NCBI RefSeq assembly: GCF_029016485.1
Contig: NZ_CP092107.1
Span: 310,001-374,000 of the forward strand
DNA from: Vibrio sp. JC009
Lineage (GTDB): Bacteria > Pseudomonadota > Gammaproteobacteria > Enterobacterales > Vibrionaceae
Direction: 5' to 3'
DNA length: 64,000 nt
Part shown: piece by piece, positions 36,646-45,879 of the stretch
Layout of the letters: each line of letters opens with the position of its first letter
Position numbering within the stretch: the first letter of the stretch is position 1
Translations under genes and position numbers: made by a program
Notes under the pieces: generated by a model
Seen by the model: the letters and a program-made list of their open reading frames with translations, nothing else
The model's database searches: none
Told to the model about the DNA's origin: nothing

Positions 36646-37494
36646 TTAGCCTACTTCAGGGATTTCAATCAGAGATTCAAACTTAGGATTGCCCCGAAGA
36701 AGCTCAAAGTCCGGCTCTTCGGCAGCCAGCTCTTTGATAGAGGCACTGGCTTCGATTGATTTTTGCAGATCGTAGATAGCCTGCTCTTCGGCTCCCAAAC
36801 GGGAATAGGCACAGGCACGCTGATAAAGTGCGTGTGCGTTGTTATCGTCCACTTCGAGTACCCGGTTACACAGGCTCATCGCCCAGTGGTACTCACGCAT
36901 TTCCATTGCAGCATCCGCTTTATAGGTAAGCGCTTCAAGATCGCCAGGACGAATCTTCAGGATCTCATCAAAAATTTCCATTTTCTGCTCAGCCGTCTGT
37001 GCATTCTGAGCGCGAAGCCAGAGGTTGTGAACTTCGTTGATAATCTCGATTTCACGGTTGTTTTCAGAGATGATCCGCGTTTTACGTTTCAGATCCCGCT
37101 CCAGCGCAAGGAATTTTTTCTCATATTCCTTGGTGATTTTATCCAGACGCTGGTCTGCCATCTCTTTGGTGTTCTGTTTGATATCCTTTAGCGACTGCCA
37201 GCCAATTAAAGCAACCAGTGAAGCCACACCGGCAATGATGTAGAAGAAATAGGTAACAGTTACATTGGCGTAGTTCAGAGACTTGTCTGCTACCTCAAGC
37301 TCACGGTCAACAATCTGAACCGTTAACTTACGCTCCAAATCCTGCTGCTCCTGACGCAGAGCCTTTAACTCATCCAGTATGTAGCGCTCTACCAGAGGAC
37401 GATCAAGAATATCGGATTCAGAGTACTTTTCTTCGGCAAAGACAGAACAGGAGATAAGAAGAGTAAAGAGTAATACGCTGAATTTCTTAAACAT
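36646..37494 (-). CDS. Membrane-anchored coiled-coil/TPR protein
   Basis: The ATG at 37494 gives 282 residues with a signal peptide (MFKKFSVLLFTLLISCSVFA), then a short charged region, a membrane segment near 79-100 (VTVTYFFYIIAGVASLVALIG), a coiled coil (about 100-150) and two or three TPR-like repeats (about 165-255: AMSLCNRVLEVDDNNAHALYQRACAYSRLG). The topology suggests TPRs in the cytoplasm. The function is unknown; TPR domains usually hold protein complexes together. It lies just upstream of azlCD on the same strand. Confidence 0.82.
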   Translation of the reverse strand: MFKKFSVLLFTLLISCSVFAEEKYSESDILDRPLVERYILDELKALRQEQQDLERKLTVQIVDRELEVADKSLNYANVTVTYFFYIIAGVASLVALIGWQSLKDIKQNTKEMADQRLDKITKEYEKKFLALERDLKRKTRIISENNREIEIINEVHNLWLRAQNAQTAEQKMEIFDEILKIRPGDLEALTYKADAAMEMREYHWAMSLCNRVLEVDDNNAHALYQRACAYSRLGAEEQAIYDLQKSIEASASIKELAAEEPDFELLRGNPKFESLIEIPEVG

Positions 37495-37577
37495 AGCGGA
37501 AACCAATAACAACAAGGGGGAATAACCACATACATTATTGCGGAATACTCCCCCGTGCAAGAAAAATCAGAGTGGTA

Positions 37578-38417
37578 TCACAAAGAAATATCCTGCCACT
37601 GCCCTCCCAGCAGAACCCGCTGTGTTTTATAACCGGCAGAAACCAGTAATTCTCTGCAATATTCATGATGCACGCCAAGATGTTTCGGTGCGTGAGCATC
37701 GGCATTTATCTGCATTGGTATGCCACGGTTAAAGGCTTCTTTTATCATCCAGAGCGGTGGATAAACATCGTCGGTTGCCCCTCTTAGCATGCCACCAAAA
37801 TTCACTTCCATAATCACACCGGATTTAGCTACCTCATCCAGCGTTGAGACAGCCACATCTTTATACCATGGCGCAGACTCATCAAAGAATGGCCTTCTCA
37901 GATTATGCTTTTTAATCAAATCAAAATGACCAAGGATATCGAAGCCGCCTTCTGCACACAGGTCCGCAATTCGTTGATAATAGTCTTCTATCATCTGACG
38001 GACATTGCCCTGATAAACATCATTAATCAGCGCATCCAGCTCTTCATCCGGGCCGTCAACACTTAGCATGGGAAACCTGTCATCCGGAGGCGCAATGGCG
38101 TGAACCGAACCGATTTTATAATCCAGGTTTAATTCATCCCAGCGCGGATCCGCCGGGTAAATTGAATCTTTCAGGTAGTCAATTTCCAGCCCGAGATAAA
38201 CCTCGATATCCGTTTGAGCTTTTAATGCGCAGATGGCTTTTACGTACTCCTCCAGCCTTTCTGGCTGTAGCGTAAAGTCATTCTCAAACGGTAATGGCGC
38301 ATGAGAACTAAAGCCTATCGCTTTGAAACCGAGCTCTTTTGCACGACTAAGCATCTCTTCAGGGCTTCCCTTTCCGTCACAAAAATGGCAATGGGTATGA
38401 TAATTGGTGAGCAGCAT
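37578..38417 (-). CDS. PHP-family histidinol-phosphatase
   Basis: This 279-residue protein has the PHP metal motifs: NYHTHCHFCDG (about 5-15), FSSHAPLP (about 36-43), EVYLGLEIDYL (about 72-82), HFDLIKKHN (about 165-173) and INADAHAPKHLG (about 235-246). The insertion PLPFENDFTLQPERLEEY is typical of HisK-type histidinol-phosphatases. Those enzymes make histidinol in histidine synthesis, but vibrios normally use the bifunctional HisB, so it may act on another phosphate ester here. It is a single gene upstream of the TPR gene. Confidence 0.88.
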   Translation of the reverse strand: MLLTNYHTHCHFCDGKGSPEEMLSRAKELGFKAIGFSSHAPLPFENDFTLQPERLEEYVKAICALKAQTDIEVYLGLEIDYLKDSIYPADPRWDELNLDYKIGSVHAIAPPDDRFPMLSVDGPDEELDALINDVYQGNVRQMIEDYYQRIADLCAEGGFDILGHFDLIKKHNLRRPFFDESAPWYKDVAVSTLDEVAKSGVIMEVNFGGMLRGATDDVYPPLWMIKEAFNRGIPMQINADAHAPKHLGVHHEYCRELLVSAGYKTQRVLLGGQWQDISL

Positions 38418-38474
38418 AAGTAATTCCGTTTAGTATTCTGAAAACGAGTATAACAAAACCAATTAAAACTGAGA

Positions 38475-38501
38475 CACAAAAAAACCGCCCGAAGGCGGTT
38501 T
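38475..38501 (-). terminator. Terminator of the symporter gene
   Basis: AAACCGCC (38482-38489) and GGCGGTTT (38494-38501) form a stem around CGAA. On the minus strand seven T follow, 20 nt after the stop at 38521. Confidence 0.88.
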
Positions 38502-38520
38502 CTTATCAAAAACTTAGGCT

Positions 38521-39795
38521 TTACGCAGTTTTAACTTCGCGCTGCGTTTCAGTCTCGTTGTAAAGGGTCTCATCAAGCTCACCCTCACTTTTCGCAACAA
38601 GAACAGAAACCGCCATATCGCCACATACGTTTACTGTTGTACGCGCCATATCCAGCACCCGGTCGATACCGGCAACAATTGCCAGACCTTCAATTGGCAG
38701 ACCAACCGTCGTCAGTACCAGAGAAAGCATGATCAGACCTGCACCAGGAACACCAGCGGTACCGATAGAAGCCAGAGTCGCTGTCAGAACAATCGTAATG
38801 TAGTCTGAAGTTTCCAGATCAACACCGAACGCCTGAGCAATAAACAGTGCACAAACACCCTGGTAAAGTGCAGTACCGTCCATGTTGATGGTTGCGCCAA
38901 GCGGAAGTACAAAGCTTGAAACACCCTTAGATACGCCAAGTTCTTCGCGAGCTGCTTTAATTGTCGCAGGAAGCGTACCTGAACTACTTGTTGTAGTAAA
39001 CGCAACCGCTGCAGGGTTTGTCAGGCCTTTAAGGTAACGAACCGGATTCAGACGTCCAAGCGTGCTAACCACACCGCTGTAGAAGATAGCAATGTGAATC
39101 ACTGCGCCAAGGTAGACAACCGCAATTACTTTGATAAGTGGCAGCAATACATCAAGGCCGTATTTGCCCGCAACCCACGCCATCAGGCCAAATACACCAA
39201 ACGGAGCAAGCTTCATAACAAGCTCAGTCAGCTTGTACATAGCTTCCGCCAGTGCTTCAAAAACTTTAACAGCAGGTTCTGCTTTTTCACCAACCATAAC
39301 CAGTGAGATACCAAGACCAACAGCAAACACAATAATCTGAAGGATATTACCTGCAGCCAGTGCTCCTACCGGGTTCTTAGGAATCATATTCAGCAGTGTC
39401 TGAATCAGAGCCGGCGCTTCTTTACCTGCGGCATCAGGGTTTGAAGCAACCATGTTCAGGCCTTCACCCGGTGTCAGAACTGCAGCCAGTGTCAGACCTA
39501 TGGTGATAGCAACAGCCGTTGTGCCCATATAAAGAACCACAGCTTTTGCACCAATACGTCCCATTTTCTTAGTATCTTTCATTGACGTGATACCCACGAT
39601 CAATGAACAGAAGATAAGCGGTACGATCAGCATCTTAATTGCGTTAATAAACAGGGTACCTATCGGTTTTAGTATTTCCGCATCCGGGCCCATAACCGAA
39701 CCTGCGATAACACCTAAAATCATCCCGATAAGGATCTTCTTCCATAGCTCCAGACGCCCCCACGCGCCCTTTGCCGATTGATTGTTATTTTCCAT
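38521..39795 (-). CDS. Dicarboxylate/amino acid:cation symporter (DAACS family)
   Basis: The ATG at 39795 gives 424 residues with the EAAT/GltP fold: about eight membrane helices and two re-entrant loops. The first loop has the serine-rich TTTSSSGTLPATI; the TM7 signature NMDGTALYQGV and the second loop GAGVPGAGLIML-type segment follow (here GTAGVPGAGLIML), then TVNVCGDM in TM8. The substrate could be glutamate/aspartate, C4-dicarboxylates or another amino acid. The longer frame to 39843 adds 16 unlikely residues. It is divergent from the TAXI binding-protein gene. Confidence 0.93.
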   Translation of the reverse strand: MENNNQSAKGAWGRLELWKKILIGMILGVIAGSVMGPDAEILKPIGTLFINAIKMLIVPLIFCSLIVGITSMKDTKKMGRIGAKAVVLYMGTTAVAITIGLTLAAVLTPGEGLNMVASNPDAAGKEAPALIQTLLNMIPKNPVGALAAGNILQIIVFAVGLGISLVMVGEKAEPAVKVFEALAEAMYKLTELVMKLAPFGVFGLMAWVAGKYGLDVLLPLIKVIAVVYLGAVIHIAIFYSGVVSTLGRLNPVRYLKGLTNPAAVAFTTTSSSGTLPATIKAAREELGVSKGVSSFVLPLGATINMDGTALYQGVCALFIAQAFGVDLETSDYITIVLTATLASIGTAGVPGAGLIMLSLVLTTVGLPIEGLAIVAGIDRVLDMARTTVNVCGDMAVSVLVAKSEGELDETLYNETETQREVKTA

Positions 39796-40269
39796 TGTAA
39801 ATCTCGTATAAAAATGTGTGTTGCAACAAAAAAGTGTCAACAAAAAGTCGAACTACGAATAACACCACAAATAGACTTGCAGGTAAACATGCTGATGTAA
39901 AAATATAGACAAACGATTAAATTCTATGCGCGTAGTAAAACAGCAGAATATATAACAACATTTCGATAATTTTTCAGACACATTATGCTCACCAAATAAC
40001 CACAATCATGATGCGGGACAATCATAGCAATTCGGCGCATTTATCCCCTAAATCCCTCCATAGATCACACAAACCTGAATAAAAACAGCCAGTTTTACTG
40101 ATAAATTTGATTTACATCTATAACATGGCTATGGTTTTTCTACGGTTTGTATTGAACATGAAGTTCGATATGTGAACTCACGCCGTAACGGATAATACCA
40201 ATACCAGTAATTAGCTATTCAGTGGTTGCCGGGATTGGTATAAGCTCAAAATATAGAAAAGGAAGTACT
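39796..40269. other. Divergent intergenic region, symporter / TAXI gene
   Basis: No gene is seen. It must hold promoters for both divergent genes. A CRP half site (TGTGA on the minus strand) is near 40057-40061. Its right end carries an inverted-repeat element at 40195-40241 that recurs at 41344-41376. Confidence 0.45.
40195..40241. repeat. ATACCAATACC inverted-repeat element, copy 1
   Basis: ATACCAATACC (40195-40205) and GGGATTGGTAT (40231-40241) form an imperfect stem just upstream of the TAXI gene's ribosome site. A more compact copy is at 41344-41376, and a half copy lies near 18686. Confidence 0.7.
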
Positions 40270-41244
40270 ATGACTCGATTTAAATCCCTGATTACCGCAA
40301 CAACGGCATCTCTGCTTCTTGGCGCTTCAAGCTTTGCTTCTGCAGCTGATTCATTTGTTACCATAGGTACTGGTGGCGTAACAGGCGTTTACTATCCAAC
40401 AGGTGGTGCTATCTGTCGTCTGGTAAACAAATCGAAGAAAGAACACGGCATCCGCTGCTCTGTTGAGAGTACCGGAGGCTCAATTTACAACATTAATACT
40501 ATCCGCGCAGGCGAACTTGACCTTGGTATCGCTCAGTCTGACTGGCAGTACCATGCATACAACGGAACAAGCAAGTTCGAAGAGGCAGGCGCATTTAAAG
40601 ACCTTCGTGCAGTATTCTCTGTACACCCTGAACCATTCACCATTGTTGCCCGCGCAGATGCCGGTATCAAAACTTTTGAAGATCTGAAAGGCAAGCGTGT
40701 AAACATTGGTAACCCTGGCTCTGGCCAGCGCGGTACAATGGAAGTACTGATGGATGCATATGGCTGGACCAGAGATGACTTTAAACTGGTATCTGAATTA
40801 AAAGCATCAGAGCAGTCTAAAGCGCTATGTGATAACAAAATCGATGCTATGGTTTATACCGTTGGTCACCCAAGTGGCGCAATCAAAGAAGCAACCACTT
40901 CTTGTGACAGCGTAATGGTTTCAGTAAACGGTCCAATCGTAGACAAACTGATTGCTGACAACAGCTACTACCGTACAGCAACGGTTCCTGGCGGCATGTA
41001 CAAAGGTAACCCTGATGACACTGCTACTTTCGGTGTTGGCGCGACATTTGTTTCTTCGACTAACGTTCCTGAAAACACGGTTTACAACATCGTAAAAGCG
41101 GTATTTGAAAACTTCGATACTTTCAGAAAACTGCACCCGGCGTTTTCTAACCTGAAGAAAGAGCAAATGGCTAACGACGGCCTTTCCGCTCCTCTTCACC
41201 CAGGTGCGCTGAAGTATTATAAAGAAGCGGGTCTGGTTAAGTAA
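40270..41244 (+). CDS. TAXI-family TRAP transporter solute-binding protein
   Basis: The ATG at 40270 is preceded by AAGGAAG. The 324-residue product has a signal peptide ([25 protein letters not shown], cleaved near AADS) and the TAXI family body: [25 protein letters not shown], the [14 protein letters not shown] segment, [15 protein letters not shown] and the C-terminal [12 protein letters not shown]. It is a periplasmic ligand-binding protein for a TRAP transporter, often for glutamate, glutamine or 2-oxoglutarate. No TRAP membrane subunit is in the window. It is followed by a clear terminator, so it is an orphan unit. Confidence 0.94.
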   Translation: MTRFKSLITATTASLLLGASSFASAADSFVTIGTGGVTGVYYPTGGAICRLVNKSKKEHGIRCSVESTGGSIYNINTIRAGELDLGIAQSDWQYHAYNGTSKFEEAGAFKDLRAVFSVHPEPFTIVARADAGIKTFEDLKGKRVNIGNPGSGQRGTMEVLMDAYGWTRDDFKLVSELKASEQSKALCDNKIDAMVYTVGHPSGAIKEATTSCDSVMVSVNGPIVDKLIADNSYYRTATVPGGMYKGNPDDTATFGVGATFVSSTNVPENTVYNIVKAVFENFDTFRKLHPAFSNLKKEQMANDGLSAPLHPGALKYYKEAGLVK

Positions 41245-41266
41245 TTAGCTGGCTTACCAAAAATTT

Positions 41267-41302
41267 ACACCCGGTCATTCTTCGGAACGCCGGGTGTTTT
41301 TG
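41267..41302 (+). terminator. Terminator of the TAXI gene
   Basis: ACACCCGG (41267-41274) pairs with CCGGGTGT (41290-41297), followed by a T-run, 22 nt after the stop. Confidence 0.9.
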
Positions 41303-41343
41303 TATTTGGGTATAGGGTTATAGGGCTATGAGGATGGGGGGTT

Positions 41344-41376
41344 ATACCAATACCAGATAATTGCTGGGATTGGTAT
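41344..41376. repeat. ATACCAATACC inverted-repeat element, copy 2
   Basis: ATACCAATACCAG (41344-41356) and CTGGGATTGGTAT (41364-41376) pair over 13 bp with one mismatch around a 7-nt loop. The element touches the stop codon of the Nudix gene and could serve as its terminator hairpin. Confidence 0.8.
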
Positions 41377-41894
41377 TAGAGCATCTCTTTTACGATTTGG
41401 TGCAGCAGGAAGGTTTCGCGCTCTATGCTCATTCCCTTTTTTGGGCTTTCTGCAATTGTCTTTTCGTTGTGAGCTATTGCTTCATGGATGTTCATCCATA
41501 CCGGGCGCATGCCATTTTTAACTTCGTGTTCTTCGAAGGCGGTCTGTCCCAACTCTCTGTCGATTTTGCAGGTGTAGCAGTAAGAGATCATATGCATCAC
41601 ATCTGCCTGGTCTTTATACCAGGGACGAAACTCTTCATAGATGCCATAAGGTTTAATGTAGTGAATATTCGCAGCACCCGTCTCTTCTTCTAACTCGCGC
41701 ACCATACCGGCAATCACATCTTCACCATCGTCTAAACCACCTCCCGGTAATGAGTAGTCGTGGTATCTTTCTGTATACAACAACAGAATATCCTCGCCAT
41801 CCACTGCAATTGCACGGGTTGCGTTTCTTTTTACAATGATCTTGTCGTCCAGGTGGCCTATCTCGCTATGAACGCTTGTTTTCAGGTGTCTCAT
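41376..41894 (-). CDS. Nudix hydrolase
   Basis: This 172-residue protein has the complete Nudix box at about residues 48-71 (starting GGGLDDGED and ending RELEEETG), with the glutamates that bind divalent metal. It starts MRHLKTSVHSEIGH and has the LLLYTERYHDYSLPGGG strand before the box. It hydrolyses a nucleoside diphosphate linked to some other group; the substrate is not given by the sequence. It is a single cytoplasmic gene. Confidence 0.92.
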   Translation of the reverse strand: MRHLKTSVHSEIGHLDDKIIVKRNATRAIAVDGEDILLLYTERYHDYSLPGGGLDDGEDVIAGMVRELEEETGAANIHYIKPYGIYEEFRPWYKDQADVMHMISYCYTCKIDRELGQTAFEEHEVKNGMRPVWMNIHEAIAHNEKTIAESPKKGMSIERETFLLHQIVKEML

Positions 41895-42079
41895 AATACT
41901 TCACTAAACAAATATAACGGGCGCATATTAATACCTTATTCATCAATAAGCTAACAAATGCTGATACTCAGATATAAATTTTTCTAAAAATTAGGCAAAA
42001 CTTGACCTTTCCTGAACAGAATTCAGTAAATCAGTCCTACACTTAGAACTATTCTAAGGCGCTAAAAAGGTAGATAAAA

Positions 42080-42337
42080 ATGCGTAAATTAAATCTGTTG
42101 CTGGTTTTAGGGGTTATTGCCATTTTTGCCGGATGCTCATCTGAGCCTGACAAGTATGACGTGGAAAACTACGATGAAATCTCAGACCCTGCCCTGCTTT
42201 ACTGTGTCAAACAAGGTGGCAAGTTAATCTCTTCCTCTGAACATGGCGTGCGCAAAAAACAGTGTCAGTTTTCCGAAAATGAAAAGTACGACGTATACGA
42301 TTACTACCAGAAGAGCATGCAAAGCAGTCAGCAGTAA
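42080..42337 (+). CDS. Small DUF333-like lipoprotein
   Basis: This 85-residue protein starts MRKLNLLLVLGVIAIFAGC with lipobox FAGC (Cys19). The mature part has DPALLYCVKQGGKL and a second cysteine in KKQCQF, the pattern of DUF333 proteins (Cys-x3-Gly-Gly-Lys and a later Cys, probably a disulfide). It should be lipid-anchored in the envelope; its function is unknown. It has its own hairpin downstream. Confidence 0.85.
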   Translation: MRKLNLLLVLGVIAIFAGCSSEPDKYDVENYDEISDPALLYCVKQGGKLISSSEHGVRKKQCQFSENEKYDVYDYYQKSMQSSQQ

Positions 42338-42356
42338 AATTGAGCAAATTTAAAAA

Positions 42357-42386
42357 CTGATTTCTCCGCATAAGCGGGGAAATCAG
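42357..42386. terminator. Hairpin between convergent lipoprotein and baeR genes
   Basis: CTGATTTCTCCGC (42357-42369), loop ATAA, and GCGGGGAAATCAG (42374-42386) form a 13-bp stem with one G-T pair. The T-runs are short, so it may work from either side only weakly. Confidence 0.7.
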
Positions 42387-42422
42387 AATGATTTTACACT
42401 GTAAAGAGAACCTTGCTCAGAA

Positions 42423-43109
42423 CTAAAATTCCAGCTTATACCCGACACCATAAATGGATTTTATGAAGTCGCATTCGGCACTGACTTCTATCATCTTTTT
42501 ACGCAGATTCTTCACATGACTGTCTATGGTTCTGTCGGTAACCACCCTTCCGTCTTCATAAATCCGGTTCATCAACTGATCCCGGCTAAAAATCTGTCCC
42601 TGATGTTTATGTAAATGATTGAGCAAACGAAACTCTGCCGGAGTCAGCGACAGTTTCTGACCACCAACCTTTGCCACCATGCTGAGCTCGTCCACAAGAA
42701 TTGGCGCCTCATCCTTTTGAGTCTGCGCTGAACCTTTGCCGCTCCGGCGCAGAATATTCCGGGCCCGGACCACCACTTCGCGTGGACTGTATGGCTTGCA
42801 GATATAATCATCGGCTCCCAGCTCAAGACCCAGTAAGCGGTCTATCTCTTCCACTTTAGCCGTTGCCATCACTACCGGCACATCGCTGAAGGTCCTCAGC
42901 TCACGGTAAATATCCAGCCCATCCCGGCCGGGAAGCATTAAATCTAATATGATTAATTCCGGTGAATGACTTTTCACCCAGTCGATAACCTGCAAGCCAT
43001 TTTCAATATGATGAGTAGTAAAACCCGAATGTTCCAGGTACTCACAAAGCACCAGCCCTAACGAAGGCTCATCTTCCACAACCAGTATCATTTTATTCTC
43101 TTCACTCAT
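42423..43109 (-). CDS. baeR: Response regulator BaeR
   Basis: This 228-residue OmpR-type regulator has a receiver (acidic VVEDEPSLG; phospho-acceptor Asp in LILDLMLPGRDG, about residue 56; Lys in CKPYSPREVV) and a winged-helix output domain (LTPAEFRLLNHL, RVVTDRTIDSHVKNLRKK). The stretch KVEEIDRLLGLELGADDYICKPYSPREVV closely follows E. coli BaeR, which activates drug-efflux and envelope-stress genes. It overlaps the baeS gene by eight bases and lies downstream of it. Confidence 0.9.
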   Translation of the reverse strand: MSEENKMILVVEDEPSLGLVLCEYLEHSGFTTHHIENGLQVIDWVKSHSPELIILDLMLPGRDGLDIYRELRTFSDVPVVMATAKVEEIDRLLGLELGADDYICKPYSPREVVVRARNILRRSGKGSAQTQKDEAPILVDELSMVAKVGGQKLSLTPAEFRLLNHLHKHQGQIFSRDQLMNRIYEDGRVVTDRTIDSHVKNLRKKMIEVSAECDFIKSIYGVGYKLEF

Positions 43110-44562
43110 GATATTTCTTTGTTTTTGGTAAGGTTATACAAATTCGCAGCCCACCCAGCGGGGCATGCTCAGCACAAATGGTCCCCTGGTGTGCTTTCAC
43201 AATATTCTGACAGATGGACAGGCCCAGACCAGAGCCACCATGATTTCGGCTTCTTGATTTGTCCACCCGGTAAAGCCGTTCAAACAGTTTGGGCAATGAC
43301 GCATCAGGCACTCCGGGAAAACTGTCTTCAAAAGTAAGCGCAATGACATCCGGTTTGTCTTTCAAACGCACTATCGCATGTCCCTTTGGCGCTGTATAGC
43401 GGTAACTGTTCTCAAGAAGATTGGTAAAAAGCTGGTTCAGCGACTTTTCGTCTCCCAGAATTTTGCTCAGCTTACCCGGTTCCATATCCAGCGTGACACC
43501 AATCTCCTTTTGTCTGAATCTGGCTTCACTGTGAAATACAGCAGATTTCAGAATATCAGCCACATCAACACTTGTGTCTGTTTCAATCACACTTCCCACA
43601 TCAGAAACCGACAACTGATGGAGATCCCCCACCAGCTTACCCAACATAACCACCTGCTGGTGCAACGAGTTGATGTATTTTGGTTCGGCCAGTCTTATAC
43701 CATCCTGAATCGCTTCTAACTCACTTCTTAAAACCGCTATTGGCGTTCTTAACTCATGAGAAATATCAGACAACCATTGCGCACGGGATTCCTTTTGATT
43801 CTTTAGCGACTCCACCACCCGGTTAAAAGTACGAATCAGATCAGAAAGTTCATCTGTACCACGGGTCTCGATACGAAAATCCAGCTCACCTTTTTCAATT
43901 CTCTGTGTACCTTCAGACAGAAGCGACAAAGGCTTAAGAAAATGCCTGACAAGAAGAAACGCTATGCCAAAGGCGAAAAGAATCGTGATTGAGGCACTAA
44001 AAAAGACACTCTCTGTCTGCTGCTCATAGAAACTGGCCACCAGCTCATCTGACAAACCGCTATTTTGCACAATAGAAATGTAGCCGATAACCTGCTGGTT
44101 CTTAGTAATCTCAACCTTATTTAGCTTAAGATCCTTTTCTCTCACCTGCAGGTTTTCTTCCAAACCTAAGATTGAACGTCCATCGCTATCAAGCAGATTA
44201 ATTCTTAAGCCAAGGGGAGCAAAAGCCGTTTGCGGGAAGTGTTCTGCCACATGCTCTCCGGGAGTTACCGGCCGTTCACCACGCCTTCCCATCCCTGCCG
44301 GAGGAGGCATCTCTCCGATGCCGTCAATCAGCCCCGCCCAAAGATGGGGTGACTGAGAAATGCGGACCCAACCATAGGTATCAGAGTAATAAACCTTAAC
44401 TCTTTCGGCCAAAGCCTCTGCCTGAGAAACTTCTTTGTTGTTAAGGTAGTTCTGCAGCCCTTTTTCAAAATTGGAGTTTATCATCAATGTCATTACCGTC
44501 AGCATGACAATGCAAACCATAAGTATGGAGAGAAACAATTTGGTGAAAATTGAGAGTCGCAC
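43102..44562 (-). CDS. baeS: Sensor histidine kinase BaeS
   Basis: This 486-residue kinase has membrane helices at about 8-28 and 190-210 around a periplasmic domain of about 160 residues, then HAMP, HisKA (DISHELRTPIAVLRSELEA, the His near residue 273) and HATPase (NLLENSYRYT, GGSGLGLSICQNIV). The H-box region ELEAIQDG and the HQLSVSD segment match BaeS. The periplasmic loop carries a Pro/Gly-rich insertion (GEMPPPAGMGRRGERPV) of unknown role. It and BaeR form one operon. Confidence 0.9.
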   Translation of the reverse strand: MRLSIFTKLFLSILMVCIVMLTVMTLMINSNFEKGLQNYLNNKEVSQAEALAERVKVYYSDTYGWVRISQSPHLWAGLIDGIGEMPPPAGMGRRGERPVTPGEHVAEHFPQTAFAPLGLRINLLDSDGRSILGLEENLQVREKDLKLNKVEITKNQQVIGYISIVQNSGLSDELVASFYEQQTESVFFSASITILFAFGIAFLLVRHFLKPLSLLSEGTQRIEKGELDFRIETRGTDELSDLIRTFNRVVESLKNQKESRAQWLSDISHELRTPIAVLRSELEAIQDGIRLAEPKYINSLHQQVVMLGKLVGDLHQLSVSDVGSVIETDTSVDVADILKSAVFHSEARFRQKEIGVTLDMEPGKLSKILGDEKSLNQLFTNLLENSYRYTAPKGHAIVRLKDKPDVIALTFEDSFPGVPDASLPKLFERLYRVDKSRSRNHGGSGLGLSICQNIVKAHQGTICAEHAPLGGLRICITLPKTKKYHE

Positions 44563-44705
44563 TTTACCTTTCGAACCCGGAAACAGAACTGGACAAGATA
44601 CAACTTTAGAACAACAGTGTGCAGGAAATATGGAGAATACTTGCTAAACCCTGGCAGAACCCATATATAGATATCTGATATCCAAATGTAACGGAGACAA
44701 TAACC

Positions 44706-45362
44706 ATGAATATCGCTGATGTGGCTTTAAGCCGCTACTCTACAAAGGAATTTAACCCTGAGAAAAAGATCTCTGCAGAACTGTTTGAGCAAATCAAAAC
44801 CCTTCTGCGCTTTAGCCCTTCCAGCGTTAACTCCCAGCCGTGGCACTTTATTATTGCCGAATCGGACGATGCGAAAGCGCGCATTGCTAAGGCCACTCAG
44901 GGGCCATATGCGGCCAACGAAGCTAAGGTAAAGAACGCCTCTCACGTTATTGTTTTTTGCGCTAAAACAGATATCGACGATACTTATACCGAGCACCTGC
45001 TTACTCTTGAAGATCAGGATGGCCGCTTCCCTGACCCGAACTTTAAGGGCGCGGTTCACAAAGGGCGTTCATACTATGTCAACATGCACCGCTCTGAACT
45101 GGAAGACGCTCACCACTGGATGCAGAAGCAGGTCTATCTGAATATGGGCAGTATTCTGTTAGGTGCAGGTTCCCTTGGCGTAGATGCCGTGCCGATTGAA
45201 GGTGTCGATACTAAGGTACTGAACCAGGAATTTGCGCTTGCGGAAAAAGGCTACACAGCAGTGGCTATGATTGCACTGGGATACCGCAGTGACACTGACT
45301 TTAATGCATCGCTGCCTAAGTCCAGACGCCCGGAAGACGAGATCTTCACTATTTTGTCTTAA
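44706..45362 (+). CDS. nfsB: Oxygen-insensitive NAD(P)H nitroreductase
   Basis: This 218-residue flavoprotein matches NfsB in length and sequence: RYSTKEFNPEKKISAELFE, FSPSSVNSQPWHF (FMN-binding), GRSYYVNMHRSELED, and the C-terminal KSRRPEDEIFT. It reduces quinones and nitro compounds with NAD(P)H in the cytoplasm and binds FMN as a dimer. A short hairpin and 52 bp separate it from yccF, so the two may share a transcript. Confidence 0.95.
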   Translation: MNIADVALSRYSTKEFNPEKKISAELFEQIKTLLRFSPSSVNSQPWHFIIAESDDAKARIAKATQGPYAANEAKVKNASHVIVFCAKTDIDDTYTEHLLTLEDQDGRFPDPNFKGAVHKGRSYYVNMHRSELEDAHHWMQKQVYLNMGSILLGAGSLGVDAVPIEGVDTKVLNQEFALAEKGYTAVAMIALGYRSDTDFNASLPKSRRPEDEIFTILS

Positions 45363-45414
45363 TCACATCTATGCCAGCTCAATCCGGGCTGGCTCTCATA
45401 CGCAAGGAAACATT

Positions 45415-45870
45415 ATGAGACTTATCGGAAATATTATCTGGTTTCTGTTCGGCGGTGTTTTTATGGGGTTAGCCTGGTGGCTGGCCGGCATTGTCGCCTT
45501 TATTTCAATCATAGGCATCCCCTGGGGACGCGCCTGTTTTGTTATCGGCAGCTTCTCCTTTTTTCCCTTTGGCAAAGAAGCCATAGACAGAGAAGAGCTA
45601 AGTGGCAAACGGGATATCGGAACCGGCCCTTTCGGCGTTATTGGCAATGTTATCTGGTTCCTTGTCGCAGGATTCTGGCTGGCCGTCGGCCATATTTTAA
45701 GCGCGGTTGCCTGCTTTGTGACAATCATTGGTATTCCCTTTAGCATTCAGCATCTGAAGTTAGCTTTTATCGCACTTTTTCCCATTGGCAAAACCATTGT
45801 GGAGAAAGAGGTTGCCTTTGCTGCACGTGATGCAAATGCGCAGGAAACAGTTTCAAAACTTCGTAAATAG
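45415..45870 (+). CDS. yccF: YccF-family inner-membrane protein
   Basis: The ATG at 45415 is preceded by AAGGAAAC and gives 151 residues. The two-fold repeated domain is plain: GNIIWFLFGGVFMGLAWWLAG with SIIGIPWG, then GNVIWFLVAGFWLAVGH with TIIGIPFS. Each unit has hydrophobic segments, so about four membrane helices are expected. The function of YccF proteins is not known. A longer in-frame reading from 45271 would lie inside nfsB and is rejected. Confidence 0.93.
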   Translation: MRLIGNIIWFLFGGVFMGLAWWLAGIVAFISIIGIPWGRACFVIGSFSFFPFGKEAIDREELSGKRDIGTGPFGVIGNVIWFLVAGFWLAVGHILSAVACFVTIIGIPFSIQHLKLAFIALFPIGKTIVEKEVAFAARDANAQETVSKLRK

Positions 45871-45879
45871 GCAACGAAT

